The notes: generated by a model not told the origin, from the sequence alone. A stretch of 64,000 nucleotides of DNA from Laburnicola sp. R22_1 (GCA_014281115.1 JACONQ010000018.1:1736001-1800000); one strand, 5' to 3'; positions 12,215 to 22,680 are shown, numbered from the stretch's first letter. A program made the numbers and translations.

Positions 12215-14915
12215 AGTTTATTCTATTCTCTTTTTAAACTACGATTCTCTTAAATAACTATTTAACTAGTTATTATATCTTTTTATTACACTAATATCCT
12301 TAAGTGCTATATTAAGTGCTACACCTACCCTAGAAATTAATATATAGCTCTATATTAATAAACAAGTTACTTTACTACTAGATACTCTTCTTAAATATAA
12401 AATTCTAGCTTTATAGGCTAATAGGTTAGAAAGTAGAATAATTTGTTTTATCTAATATTCCTCTTTAGACTTTTAAGAGTTAGAGATAGAAAAAAATATT
12501 TACTATATAGGATGCGTAATAGTCTAATACTTAATAGGCTAAAGATAAACAAACCTATAACCTATACTAGAACTTTTACCTTTATAGAAGTATTATCTAG
12601 ACTATATTCTAAAAGGGCGTAGAGTACTCCTCTAGTTATCTATATATATTCTATCTTAACTATAGCTATATATTATAATACCTAAGCGTTAACTCTACTA
12701 GTATCTAGCTAATTAGTACTAAGCACCTTATTAACTATATAAGGTCTTAAGTATATTCGTAGTAGAATAAGCCTATTTATAAAAGGACTTTTACTTCTTA
12801 GTATAAATAAAAGTAAATAGCTATTTTATATTTTGTATACTATTTATAGGCATTTAAAACTAAACTTATATAGGTAGTAATTAATAATAACTAGTCTTTT
12901 TAAATAGTAGAGCAACTATCCTTTTAAGGCTTTCTTTATTTCCTTAGGTCTAATACTACAATAACTAGCTAATATAGGTTTTACTAGATATTTCTAAATA
13001 AATTTAACACTACTAAAGTAGCTATTATTAGTAATATTAGTAAGGTAACTAAACTCTCTATTTTGCTTAACGCGTAGTCTGCAGCTAATTATCTTAGCTT
13101 TCTAGCTATTAATAGTTACTATGTTAATAATACTTAGTAGCTTAAGAAGAAGCTGCTTAACTTTATACTAATGCGTAGTAGCTACACTAGAGTATTAATA
13201 GTATTAGAAGTACTATAGGTCCGTAAGAATATAGGAACTGTGCAGAAGCTCCTAACAATTATATATAATAATACTAGCAATAATAGCACCCTAGCTTAGA
13301 GCATCTAGCACAAACTATTAGAGAAGAATATTACCTAGAACTAAAAAGAGAACATAATCCTATATTTTTCTTATATTATTAATCTTATAGTTTAAGATAT
13401 TATCTATTACCTTAAGTTATTAGGGCTTATTAATCTTAACTCTAGAGAGACACTATAGTAGCAATATATAAATAAAATCTAGACGTAGATAGTTATTCTA
13501 AACTCCCTTTGCATGGTATGTTAGCTATTATTATAAAAAGTTATTATAAAAGTTATTATAGAAAGTTATTATAGACTAACTAGCGCGCAGCTCTATGCTA
13601 TTTATATTATAATTTACTAGTTACTATAGTAATTTAAGCAATTTCTTATAATATAGAGTAATATACTACAAAAGAAGTAATTGTCTATAATCTAAGATAT
13701 TAACATAAGATAGAACTCTATATATAATATATGCGAGCGCGTACTAAAGCTTTAGGCAAATATTAATATATAGCTAGAAAAGAAGAATATAATAAAGATA
13801 ACTAGAAGATTAAACACTTCTACTTATAGCAACACTATAGAGGCAGACTTTAAAGATCTTAAGAAATTTTAACTATTAGCCCTAGAATAGTTGCATTTTA
13901 AGTTAATTACTTTAATACTCTAAAGGTTTAAAGAGGCTACAAACTTCCTAAGTAATCCTAAGTAATTCTAGAATATATCTAGATAATAACTAGCTATTTC
14001 TATATATCTATTCAAGATTTATATTACTAACTTAAATACTTATTTATTATAGTTATATACTAAAGGTTTAATATTAGATAGCTAGACGCTGTATAGGCTA
14101 TAGCTAAGATAGGATAAGAGAAGTTACGTAAGTATTACTTAAGAATAGGTAGAAAGAAGAGTTTCTTATTTAACTATATAATAATATTAGATTCCTTATG
14201 AAAGCTTACAGCATATAAGGTATTATAATTATAGTTATTTATTATAGTTATATACTAATAGTTATATAGAATAAGATATAAGAGATCTAGGATAAGTATA
14301 TATACTACTAATAGTTTCTAGAGTACCTTAATTACTATAATAGCCTAATAGCTAGGAACCCTACTCTAGTCTTAAATACTAACTTAAGATAGTTATAAGA
14401 TAGTAAATAGTTTTAAAAGCCTCCTTTGCTACCTAGTTTATAGTCTAGTAGCCTTTCTACCTTTAGCGAAAGTTTAGCTATACTAGATGTTAATTATAAC
14501 TTAGGCCTAACTTAAATAGAAGAAGAAATATACTTAAGTACTTTTATAGTTAAAAAGGATAATAAGTTTAATATACTAGTGTAGTAGAAAGTTTATTAAA
14601 TATTTTACCCCTAACTTATATAGGTTATAAAGAATATTCTAGTAGTATAAATTTTATAGGTAGGTGTTAAGCGCGTCTTTAACACTAGTAGAAATATTAT
14701 TAACGTTTCTATTGCTTCTAAATTTTCTGTAAAGTAAATACAGCCACAGGCAAATCGTATAGGTAGACGAGAGGTACTTTCCCCTAGTGAAAAAAGTCCT
14801 TTAAAGGGGGTTAAGGGAAAACTAACACTAGTGGCCTATTGTCTGTCCAAAGCGTAAATTAAAATTTCCAACAAAGTTTTTCCTAAATTAGAAGATAGTA
14901 ATATGCCTTAATTAA
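12215..14915. other. AT-rich RIP-type DNA, no gene
   Basis: The DNA is AT-rich and stop-laden. A short tandem of AAAGTTATTATA-like units (about four) is visible at 13534-13577. I recognise no gene or element boundary here. Confidence 0.5.
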
Positions 14916-15097
14916 CTTTCTCGTTCTATAAGTTTAAATCTTAATAACTTATTAAGACTAGTAACTAGTTAAAGATTTCTTAATTATTAAAGGTACTTAC
15001 TAATAGCTTTCTCGTCCTATAAGTTTAATCTAGTAACTTAGTTAAGACTAGCTTAAATAGTTAGAATTTTCTTAATTATTAGAGATACTAGCTTATT
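14916..15097 (+). repeat. Two-copy tandem repeat, ~91 bp unit
   Basis: The segment from CTTTCTCGTTCTATAAG at 14916 recurs as CTTTCTCGTCCTATAAG at 15007. Similar flanks follow in both copies (TTAAGACTAG, then TTTTCTTAATTATTA). The copies differ mostly by transitions, consistent with duplication followed by RIP. Confidence 0.65.
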
Positions 15098-15604
15098 TAG
15101 GCTACTTTTCTTCTTATCCTCAAAGATTAGTTTTTTGGTCTAGTAGGGATATAATTAGGAATTAAAGGCATAATCTCGCTGCTTAAATAATTTAAAAGTT
15201 TATAATAGTTAAGTTTATAATAGCTAATAAGCAATCTATAAAGTTATTAAATTCTAATATAGAGGAGAATAATTTAGGGATACAGCGCTATTAAATAAGA
15301 GGAATAATTTATATAAGCTACTAGCTAATAAGAAAACTATTAAAACTATATAAGGTTCTAAGATTTTAGATAGCAAGCTACTAACTTCTTTTTACTAGGG
15401 ATAGTCACTGTAAAAGTAGTTAAGATCTTAGCGCTATTATAGTAGTAGTAATAATAAAATATAATAAGTATATATATTAATAGTAAAATAGTATTAATTT
15501 TACTTTTACTTAGATTTTTTTATATACCTTTAGAGAGTAACTAAAGTTACTAATCTTATTACTATTAATTTTATATAACGTAAGTTACGTAATCCTAATA
15601 GGTA

Positions 15605-15770
15605 CCCTAACTTAACCTATACCTAGAAGTCTATGCAATCTAACCTAACCTATACCTAAGGTCTATATAATCTAACTTAACCTATACCTAGGATCTATGC
15701 AACTCTAATCTAATCTATACCTAAGGTCTATGCGATCCTAACCTAACCCTATACATAAGCTAGGTATCCT
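15605..15770 (+). repeat. Minisatellite, ~33 bp unit, about five copies
   Basis: About five imperfect units of the type CTAACCTAACCTATACCTA followed by AGGTCTATGCAAT run head to tail. Each unit contains CTAACCTAACC, which resembles degenerate CCCTAA telomere repeat, but the long spacer makes a true telomeric tract unlikely. Confidence 0.75.
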
Positions 15771-15981
15771 AAATCTATTTACTAGTCTAATTATATATAA
15801 GAATACTTTTTTAATTACTAAATAAAAAGCTTTACTTTTTTAAAAAAATAAATAAAAGCTTTTATTATTATTATTCTATATAGTTTATTAAATACTAAAT
15901 ATATTTTAGCTATAAAATGTTAGTTAAATTAACTATTAAGTTTTATATAGCCTTAAATAAACTATCTAGAAGTAGAATTAT

Positions 15982-16047
15982 AAAGGCTTTTCTTTTAAAT
16001 AATTTAATAACAAAAGTAGAGCCTCTTGCTTAGTAATTAAAAAAAGT
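15982..16047 (+). repeat. Dispersed repeat, partial copy 2
   Basis: AAAGGCTTTTCTTTTAAAT through GAGCCTCTTGCTTAGTAATT matches the second half of the repeats at 12114 and 16078 with several transitions. It lies just upstream of the third copy. Confidence 0.55.
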
Positions 16048-16077
16048 GTAAAAGGTAGTTATATTAAGTTTTATAAT

Positions 16078-16179
16078 CTATGTAGCGTTATTTTATCTAT
16101 CTAGGAGTAGGACGACAAAGGCTTTCATCTTAAATAACATGACAAAAAAAGCAGAGCCCCCTGCTTAGTAATCAAAAAA
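16078..16179 (+). repeat. Dispersed ~100-bp repeat, copy 3
   Basis: Direct repeat of 12114-12214, beginning CTATGTAGCG and containing GCAGAGCCCCCTGCTTAGTAA. It is the last recognisable repeat before the gene island begins near 16310. Confidence 0.7.
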
Positions 16180-16493
16180 GGCGTAAAAAGGTAATGACAA
16201 AAAAAGCGTTTGTAATCTATAAAAGGTTAGATTAATTATAAATAAATATAAATAAATTAATAAATAGAACAGAGTATTAAAGGTTTTAGATATTTAATAA
16301 ACTAGCTGATTACGTTATCCACTAGGCGTGTAGGAAGGCGCTGCACCCGATACCTATCCTAGGCAGTTGCTTATGAATCATTTGGTATTACATATCCTGG
16401 GCTAACACACTACATTTTCATTCACTCATTCATATCCGTTGTTAGTCGGCTTACCTTGATACACGCCCATCTCCATCCACCCTCACCTACATT

Positions 16494-17687
16494 ATGAATT
16501 CTTCTCACGATCTAGAGCCAGCCAGGGTGCCGAATGAGCGATCGCCTTTGATTCTCGTCGAGCCTGTGCCTGTGCCTGCCACTCATGAGGATCCACCGGA
16601 AAATTCATCAGACGCCTCGTCGTTAAAGTCGCAATCGCAGGACTTGGCTCTCAACAAGTACCAATACCTCTGGTGGGCTCTGTTGATTGTCTTCGCCGAA
16701 GTTATTCTTGCGATATTCATCAAAGGTTGGATAGACGCGGACGATGTTGATTTCGATCTTACCGGCGCGTTAAAACACGCACTCGGTGGCGGTTTGAGTG
16801 GAGCAGCAGCCATGGTGCTCCAAGTCCTTTTGTTGATGCCGATACGCACCATCATGAACTATCAGTATCGACACGGCACATCGCTTACCGTCGCGACGCG
16901 TACTCTGTATCAAGATGGAGGACTGCGACGATATTACCAGGGTATGAGTGCTGCGCTCTTCCAAGGTCCTGTTGCAAGATTCGGGGACACCGCGGCGAAT
17001 GCTGGTATTCTGGCTTTGTTGACTTCAAATCCGTATCTGGCAAAGTTACCCTCGCCTGTTAAGACGGTGTTTGCATCCGCCTGCGCTGCCGCTTTCCGGA
17101 TGATATTGACTCCAATCGATACTCTAAAGACGACCCTTCAAGCTCAAGGCGCGCGTGGGACCACAATACTCAGACAACGTGTCCGGACAGATGGAATAGG
17201 AAGTCTTTGGTGGGGAGCATTTGCTACAGCAGCTGCGACTTTTGTCGGGCATTACCCTTGGTTTGCTACGGTTAGTAGCTGGAATTGCATGGACTGATAA
17301 CTTGCGCTGACAGGTGCATAAAGTATAATTGGCTCTCAGAGGCTATCGGTGAACCATCCAGGCAGCATGATCTACTTCTTTGGCTACTCCGAGCAGCATT
17401 CATTGGGTTCTGTGCGTCGGTAGTATCGGATTCTATATCGAACTCACTTCGCGTCATCAAGACATATCGCCAGGTCAATGACACCCAGGTCTCTTACTGT
17501 ATGTAAAGCCCAGCTCGCGCTTACGCTGATACTAATCCGCATTCTTACAGCGGAAGCCGCAAGGCGAGTTATCCTCGAGGACGGAAGGCTGGGCCTTTTC
17601 GGACGCGGCCTAAAGACCCGTATACTCGCCAACGGGTTGCAGGGGATCATTTTCTCCATCTTGTGGAAACTATTTCTCAAAATGTAA
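16494..17687 (+). CDS. Mitochondrial carrier (SLC25)-like membrane protein, three exons
   Basis: Predicted exons are 16494-17270, 17324-17498 and 17551-17687. The protein has a polar N-terminus, a transmembrane segment ([19 protein letters not shown], about residues 58-76), and carrier-like repeats. One repeat holds [13 protein letters not shown], the P-x-D-x-x-K signature of mitochondrial carriers; the first repeat has PIRT instead, so it is degenerate. Joining exons 1 and 2 as WFAT/YNWLSE keeps the G-H-Y-P-W-F continuity but uses an AAG acceptor; a CAG acceptor at 17313 would need a weaker donor at 17261. Intron 2 has a perfect GTATGT donor and an ACAG end. The last codons ATG TAA overlap a GTAAGT, so a further 3' exon cannot be excluded. 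The substrate cannot be inferred. It is the first gene inside the island. Confidence 0.8.
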
Positions 17688-17740
17688 GTAGTCCCCTCGA
17701 ACGGAGCTCTCACAATGCGCCAGGTTGACAGTACATCTGT

Positions 17741-17857
17741 GTTACCCCAGTATACATAATACCACTGCAAGCTTCACCGTAGGTAACGGGGAAACGGATG
17801 CCTTGATAGGGTTTCTTTGCGTAAAGCCTGCATTTGCATTATATGTCCTGGGGTAAC
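17741..17857. mobile_element. MITE-like element with ~25-bp inverted repeats
   Basis: The left end GTTACCCCAGTATACATAAT and the right end ATTATATGTCCTGGGGTAAC are inverted copies enclosing 117 bp in all. Single copies of the same end motif occur elsewhere in the island: 16388-16411, 18173-18193, 21130-21152 and 39580-39603. This points to a dispersed non-autonomous family. No target duplication could be fixed with certainty. Confidence 0.55.
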
Positions 17858-17861
17858 ATAA

Positions 17862-18679
17862 CGATACGTCATCTCACAATGCCGCTTGATGATTCGATTT
17901 GCGCTAACACTTTTCGTACAACAGCTGGGAAAATAAAACTGGCGGCAAGACGCATGGTTAACAGGGTCCATCTACAGCCTACTGGTCTTCCATGCACAGG
18001 ACATGCACCAACAAGATTATCGCACCATTAGAGGTACTAATGATCTAAAATTTCGGCAAGGCTTCGACGCGAGCGCGCCTCCAGATGCCCGGCAAAAGAG
18101 CCTAGCTGTTAGAACCGTATTACTATAGCAGTCTCTTGATGTCTTACAATGCCCCGAAGGTTCTGGGATCGTGCGTTACCCTGGGATAAGTAAATCTGAC
18201 GCAGAGTTTCCGGAGAATCATAACTTCAGCACCTAATTTTCTATCGCGATCTGGTCTAGGCCTCGTTGAAGTTGGCTATGGTTGATCCGATGTTTGAACC
18301 ATGGTTCAAAGCACCAGTTCGCCTATTGCACAATACTGTTAGGCCACGCCCTACTACGGGTGTTTAGTTAGTTATTCATAAAGCTCCTGCTGGGAGCCTG
18401 GGGTTATAGCAGTAGAGTCGGATGAGGTGTGAGTGTCTGATAACCATACCTTGCCCAACTTTTTTCTTTCATTGCTTTTCATATCATATCCTATATTTCA
18501 TAAAACAAGATTGCGAATACATCATATTAACTGAGACTAGCTCAGCGGTGTATTTTCTGCATAGACAGGAAATCTATTCAAGGTAGTAGCTGGGCTGTGA
18601 ATCCATGGTTCTCCCTCCGCTGCGCTACTTTGCTTGCCCAGCGTCCACCAGCAAGGAATCAACCAGCCATCAATTGATG
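17862..18679. other. Intergenic, no supported gene
   Basis: No convincing ORF. The region includes one isolated MITE-end motif at 18173-18193 and a perfect 18-bp palindrome TTTGAACCATGGTTCAAA at 18293-18310. Confidence 0.5.
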
Positions 18680-18967
18680 CTAACACAACCACAAAAAATG
18701 CCCAGCTAGTAGCACACGGCATCTCTCCAACGATACTAAGCACTTGTTAATCTGGCCGCGGACAAGTGATACAGAGCGTAGCAACAACTTACACATCCTT
18801 CGTGAAGACACTCGGTGACGCCCGTTTGGCACAGTTCGGTACACGGAATGCAGCATCTCTTTGCAAGGGACTCCGTTTTGGGAAAGGTCGTTTGTAATGG
18901 GTGCGGAGTTGACGCTGAGGACGAAGAGCGCCTTCAGGATGAGGCGGATGATGATTCGGATTCGCAT
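18680..18967 (-). pseudogene. Cysteine-rich small secreted protein candidate, probably frameshifted
   Basis: From the ATG at 18967 the minus strand encodes a typical signal peptide (MRIRIIIRLILKALFVLSVNSA, given here only as its features: basic n-region, hydrophobic core, small residue at the expected cleavage). The same frame then gives an unremarkable tail. A second minus frame, offset from the first, reads a run with six cysteines in 26 residues (CCIPCTELCQTGVTECLHEGC within it) and ends exactly at a GTAAGT donor at 18792. An intron 18736-18792 with a TTAG acceptor is plausible. The simplest reading is a secreted cysteine-rich protein gene whose signal peptide and mature part have drifted out of frame. 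CFEM-like proteins have this layout, but no family can be assigned. The 3' limit is uncertain. Confidence 0.3.
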
Positions 18968-19574
18968 GGTTCCGGGTAGTACGATGCTTATTACAGCTTA
19001 AGGGTCTGAGTAGCCTACTTTCGCATTGTGTGTTCTGGGATGACTGACTCACTGTAAGGGAGATTGATTCGACGCAGTTCGGCGGACGGGTTGGTGAAGG
19101 TCAAAACGACCTCTGGACGCTGCAGATGGAAACGGGTTTGTGGGGGATGATAGATCATGGTGATGGGTGTAATACCCTGCTATATTGCTCGGTGTTCCTA
19201 GCATGTGACTGGCTTACTGTTGAGTGGTAGCCCGTCCGACCCGTGTTGCGAATCCATGGTTACGACTCTCAACATCAGTGACCCTGTGAAATTTTTGGAT
19301 GCTCCCAACGCAGCTGAATGGGTCGAATTCTGATACAACGAATTCGGCTACCAGAATAATACACACGATGTGCTTTAATGCAAAATGCAATCCGTTAAAC
19401 GTGCACTGCAGTATACACTCAAATTAGACAATCCATCCTGGCTTTCTTCTTGCTCTATCCAATACTGGAAAACTTCCATACGTGTTCGAATAATTGCCCA
19501 CTTCGTATCTTCAAGTCCCCCATGCCTGGCTCACGTCGCATCCTCGACATGCCCCGTGCCTCCACCCATCACCA
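18968..19574. other. Intergenic, no supported gene
   Basis: The short frames here lack domain or codon-usage support. The segment separates the candidate at 18.7-19.0 kb from the 3' end of the gene at 19575-19904. Confidence 0.5.
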
Positions 19575-19904
19575 CTAAGGATACCTCCCCCTCGTCTCCA
19601 CAACGAACCCCTTCTCACTCCGATCAAACCCCACAAACCGCACAATCACGCTCGTCCCCTCGCACACACCCTGCCAAAGCAAAAGCCCCACCATCGGCTT
19701 CTTGTCCTTCTTGTACCTCTCGGTTGCGCTGTCCCTGTCGAGCAGCATCGAACTCATCTGGATGGTGCTAGCCGTGAGGTGGCGCCACTCGTGGTATACG
19801 GAGAGCGGACCGTCGACGGGATCGTTGAGCAGCGTGGGGTCGAATTTGACGATGATGGTGTCGCCGCGCTTGTCGGTGTAGCGGTAGACTTCGGTGGCCG
19901 TCAT
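19575..19904 (-). CDS. Small conserved-looking hypothetical protein, 109 aa
   Basis: A single uninterrupted frame from ATG at 19904. Codons are strongly biased to G or C in the third position, especially in the first half (GTC TAC CGC TAC ACC GAC AAG and so on), as in the clear genes of this island. The protein begins MTATEVYRYTDKRGDTIIVK and looks like a compact beta-rich soluble domain without signal peptide or membrane segment. I do not recognise the family. A TATA-like TTTATATAA lies about 255 bp upstream. Overlapping frames on the other strand lack such codon bias and are taken as shadows. Confidence 0.75.
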   Translation of the reverse strand: MTATEVYRYTDKRGDTIIVKFDPTLLNDPVDGPLSVYHEWRHLTASTIQMSSMLLDRDSATERYKKDKKPMVGLLLWQGVCEGTSVIVRFVGFDRSEKGFVVETRGRYP

Positions 19905-20153
19905 GCTGGGTGGTGGGCGTTATGGGAAAAGTGGAGGCGGGTGGGGACTTGACTTTTGAGTTGGTTTGTGGTTGGCTGTGTGGTGGTTCGATGTGCTGGG
20001 TTTGGCTGCGTGGGTAGGTTGAATGTGTTGGTTGGCAGAGTGTAGCGGCGTCAATGAGAGGGTGTGCTGCGAGTGCTTGCTTGGCTTTGTGGTCGCCGCG
20101 ACAACGTCTTGTGGAAAGGAAGAGCTTCAGGGTACGGAGTGAAAGGAGTGAAG

Positions 20154-20163
20154 TTATATAAAG
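20154..20163 (-). promoter_or_regulatory. Possible TATA box for the 19904 gene
   Basis: The minus strand reads CTTTATATAAC here, about 255 bp upstream of the ATG at 19904. The distance implies a long 5' UTR, so the assignment is tentative. Confidence 0.35.
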
Positions 20164-20446
20164 CAAATACGGGATGAGTCAATGTGTTTCACTTCCACCC
20201 CACCACAACTCGCAAGCGACATTATTTCGGTTGTGCGACGCGTTGAAACGCGGTACGGGCTCATAATGTCTTAGAGTCACGCGAAATACTTAGAAAGATA
20301 CCAGGCTTGTATGAGGTTCCATAGAAACAAGTCGTCATACGCAACATCGGTCGGAGCAACCCAACACTCCATTCATTCATTCATTCCTTCGCTCCGTTTG
20401 TAATCACATGCAATATTATAGCTTGTAAGAATTAGTGGTGCAAACC

Positions 20447-20596
20447 ATGGATAAACTCAAAGCAAGTAAAAAGGGCGCAACGGTATCAACCATGGCACAA
20501 TATCTGAATCACGATGCGATTACCATCATCGCATTCCTTCTAGTCATGTGGATGACCTTATGCGTAATCTTGAACCCCTTTTTGTCAACACCTTGA
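20447..20596 (+). CDS. Small ORF with a C-terminal membrane segment, cut by the LINE insertion
   Basis: This 49-codon frame starts at ATG 20447 and ends in a hydrophobic stretch (ITIIAFLLVMWMTLCVIL). The 13-bp target duplication of the LINE falls inside that stretch, so the last codons and the stop come from the inserted element. Without the insertion the frame would run a few codons further into the present 3' flank. Codon bias is weak and no homologue is recognised. It may be a chance ORF. Confidence 0.2.
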   Translation: MDKLKASKKGATVSTMAQYLNHDAITIIAFLLVMWMTLCVILNPFLSTP

Positions 20597-20693
20597 AACG
20601 CTTTTCTGTGTATACAACAGCAGGAGGGATAACTGCTATTATTGTAATATTTTTATTAGAAACCCCTTAGTCGCAAAAAAAAAAAAAAAAACC
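20573..20693 (+). mobile_element. 5'-truncated LINE-type retrotransposon insertion with 13-bp target duplication
   Basis: The insertion is bounded by two perfect copies of ATGCGTAATCTTG (20560-20572 and 20694-20706) and ends in a 17-nt poly-A run at 20675-20691 followed by CC. A target duplication of this size, a poly-A tail and 5' truncation are hallmarks of target-primed reverse transcription. The body matches the RIP-mutated segment at 9998-10112 on the other strand. At about 120 bp it carries no coding sequence. Confidence 0.9.
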
Positions 20694-20706
20694 ATGCGTA
20701 ATCTTG

Positions 20707-21519
20707 GGAAGTCACGTTAGACATCTCAACTGCCTGTAGTAGATCCAGCAGTTTCACGTGCCATTCCTGCAGCTTCGCGATGAAGACTTGCGCTTAGGGG
20801 TCCACGCGCTGAGGGTGAAACAACGAAGTGTGACAATGTTTGGAGTGACCATTTCAGGACGAAAATAGGTGTAAAGACTGCCAAGCAAATTGAGATGCTT
20901 ACAGAAGCGTGTTGAAGATGAACAGTCGTAGCAAAGGATTCTGACGTCACTACCCGGCCATGCTTCAACAATCTCGCCCGCCCGCCCGCCCGCCCGGGCA
21001 TCGAAGCTCTTTCCGTTAACGCAATACCGCACTCGGTTGCAAATGCTCTCAAGTCCACCGTTATAACGTACTTGATAACACCTCCCACAACTAATCTTAC
21101 CGTACTAGGACAAAGGTCTGAGTGTCGCGTGTTACCCCAGGATAAGTAATATCAAGGCCGACTGCAATCAAACTTTTGTCCTACGGCTGTACATGAAGTG
21201 GACCAATTAATGAGTAGGTATCTATTAGGGAAGAGCAGGTATAGGACGGCTCTTCACGCACAATGCATCCTCCCTCACCGCGCTTACCCAAACCTTGGAC
21301 CGGGCTTTTCTCATTCAGCCAGGAACGAAAATAAAGAGAAGGAGCGAACATGAGGGTCAAGCTGAAGGCGAGAGACGCCCTAGACCCTTCACCAAGCCTC
21401 CACTTCACTCCAGATCGACATTCTTAACCCGCATATAAGAACGAGAATCCCCAGCCTTACAACTTTCTTATCTTCTACTTCTCCATCGATAGCCATCGCT
21501 TGTAGCAGATAGAGGTACG
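20707..21519. other. Intergenic and promoter of the 21520 gene
   Basis: No supported gene. The segment contains a run of CCCG/CGCC tetranucleotides at about 20977-20998, an isolated MITE-end motif at 21130-21152, a TATA-like CATATAAG at about 21431, and a CT-rich tract at 21455-21490 typical of fungal core promoters. A GTACGT at 21513 may be the donor of a small 5' intron. Confidence 0.5.
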
Positions 21520-22680
21520 TTGCCTGAGAATGGATTGCCTTCCCAGACTTACCAGAAACCCAAGGCAAAGATGAACTACCTACTCGAATCCGTCGCGCCC
21601 TACCTCAAGCGCATCACCAAAGCACAGTTCGACGAGGGTCGTAATCGCCGCTTCGGTACTACCAACCCGGAGAAGTTCGACATCGCGTACTGGAATCTCG
21701 CCGTGAGGTATAATATCGACCCATTCCTGGCGCGCCCCTTCTTCGTCAAGGGTATTTATGGCGAGGGACTCGATGACGACGATGATGAGGAAGAGGAGGA
21801 CAGCTACACGATTGACGGTAGACCGTTCCGCGCTGACGACGATTACACGTTCAGTATTGCCGAGGATAGAAAACTCAGCATCGCCGACGATAACACATCC
21901 AGCATCGACGACGACCCAATCGCCAAGGACCCAATGTACAAGTTCTTCGCTGCGATGGAGAAGATGCATTGCAGCACGGCAACGCCAAGGCAGATTGATT
22001 TCGAGCATGCAAAGTACGGTGACAAGGTGGTTGGCGAAGGGCAGAGCTTCGGCGACCCAAACGCCAACTTCAGGAGTAATCCCATCTTCTGCAACCTGCG
22101 CATGGGAGAGACCGTAACGAAGTTGCCGGACGGCACAAAGGTCCAGATTGGTGGCGAACACGAAGACTTTTTTGACCCAGACTTCATGGTGTACAACGAC
22201 GTCATCGTGTATCCCCCTGGTGGGACGGAGTTTGACATCTACGGCTACCCTGAGGCCGTCTTCCCACCCACCGACTTTCACAGCGCAACGTACGTACCCG
22301 CTCTGGACAGCATCCTTGTTCTCGGCAACATGTCTAGCACCGAAGAGGACGACGCTCTCGCCGCGCGTGGCATCACCCCAGTGTACCTACTCAAGGTGGG
22401 CACATGGGAGTTCGAGAAGAAGCACACGCATGGTGACGGTCCGGGCATCATCTGTAACCATGCGGCAGAGATGGTGGACGGGGTTCTGCGAGTGCGGGCA
22501 GCTAATGGGGAAGAGTCTATGGGGAAGACGGAGAGGAAGATGTTCAAGGGAGACAAGAGCGGAATTGCGAAGGTCGAGGATGGGGAGACGTGGGAGCTTA
22601 ACTTGGAGGATATGACGTGGAAGCATCGGGCGGGCGAGTGGACTACGGTGTGTAGGAAGAAGAAGGGCCGTCGTGGATAG
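21520..22680 (+). CDS. Kelch-like beta-propeller protein
   Basis: A long frame of 386 codons with island-type codon bias. After an N-terminal region and a very acidic segment (about residues 84-130), the C-terminal half contains IGGEHEDFFDPDFMVYNDV, FPPTDFHSATYV, a short LVLGN strand, TPVYLLKVGTWEFE and LNLEDMTWKHR. These resemble kelch-type blades, in which a conserved H-S-A-T strand is followed by a glycine and then a Y-x-L-D/x-x-T-W-x-W strand. The function is unknown. The annotated ATG at 21529-region frame start may lie inside a 5' intron (GTACGT at 21513, CCCAG near 21546); in that case translation would start at the ATG at 21571 (MNYLLESV), giving 369 aa. Confidence 0.8.
   Translation: MPENGLPSQTYQKPKAKMNYLLESVAPYLKRITKAQFDEGRNRRFGTTNPEKFDIAYWNLAVRYNIDPFLARPFFVKGIYGEGLDDDDDEEEEDSYTIDGRPFRADDDYTFSIAEDRKLSIADDNTSSIDDDPIAKDPMYKFFAAMEKMHCSTATPRQIDFEHAKYGDKVVGEGQSFGDPNANFRSNPIFCNLRMGETVTKLPDGTKVQIGGEHEDFFDPDFMVYNDVIVYPPGGTEFDIYGYPEAVFPPTDFHSATYVPALDSILVLGNMSSTEEDDALAARGITPVYLLKVGTWEFEKKHTHGDGPGIICNHAAEMVDGVLRVRAANGEESMGKTERKMFKGDKSGIAKVEDGETWELNLEDMTWKHRAGEWTTVCRKKKGRRG

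Noticed and set aside
15605..15770. True internal telomere
   Set aside because: CTAACC occurs only in pairs separated by about 20-nt spacers, so it is a minisatellite, not a telomeric tract.
19385..20166. Other frames around the 109-aa ORF
   Set aside because: Codon bias supports only the minus frame 19575-19904.
20726..21088. 120-codon minus frame over the CCCG repeat
   Set aside because: Open mainly because of a GC-rich simple repeat; no domain, no codon bias, and it overlaps another frame of the same length range.
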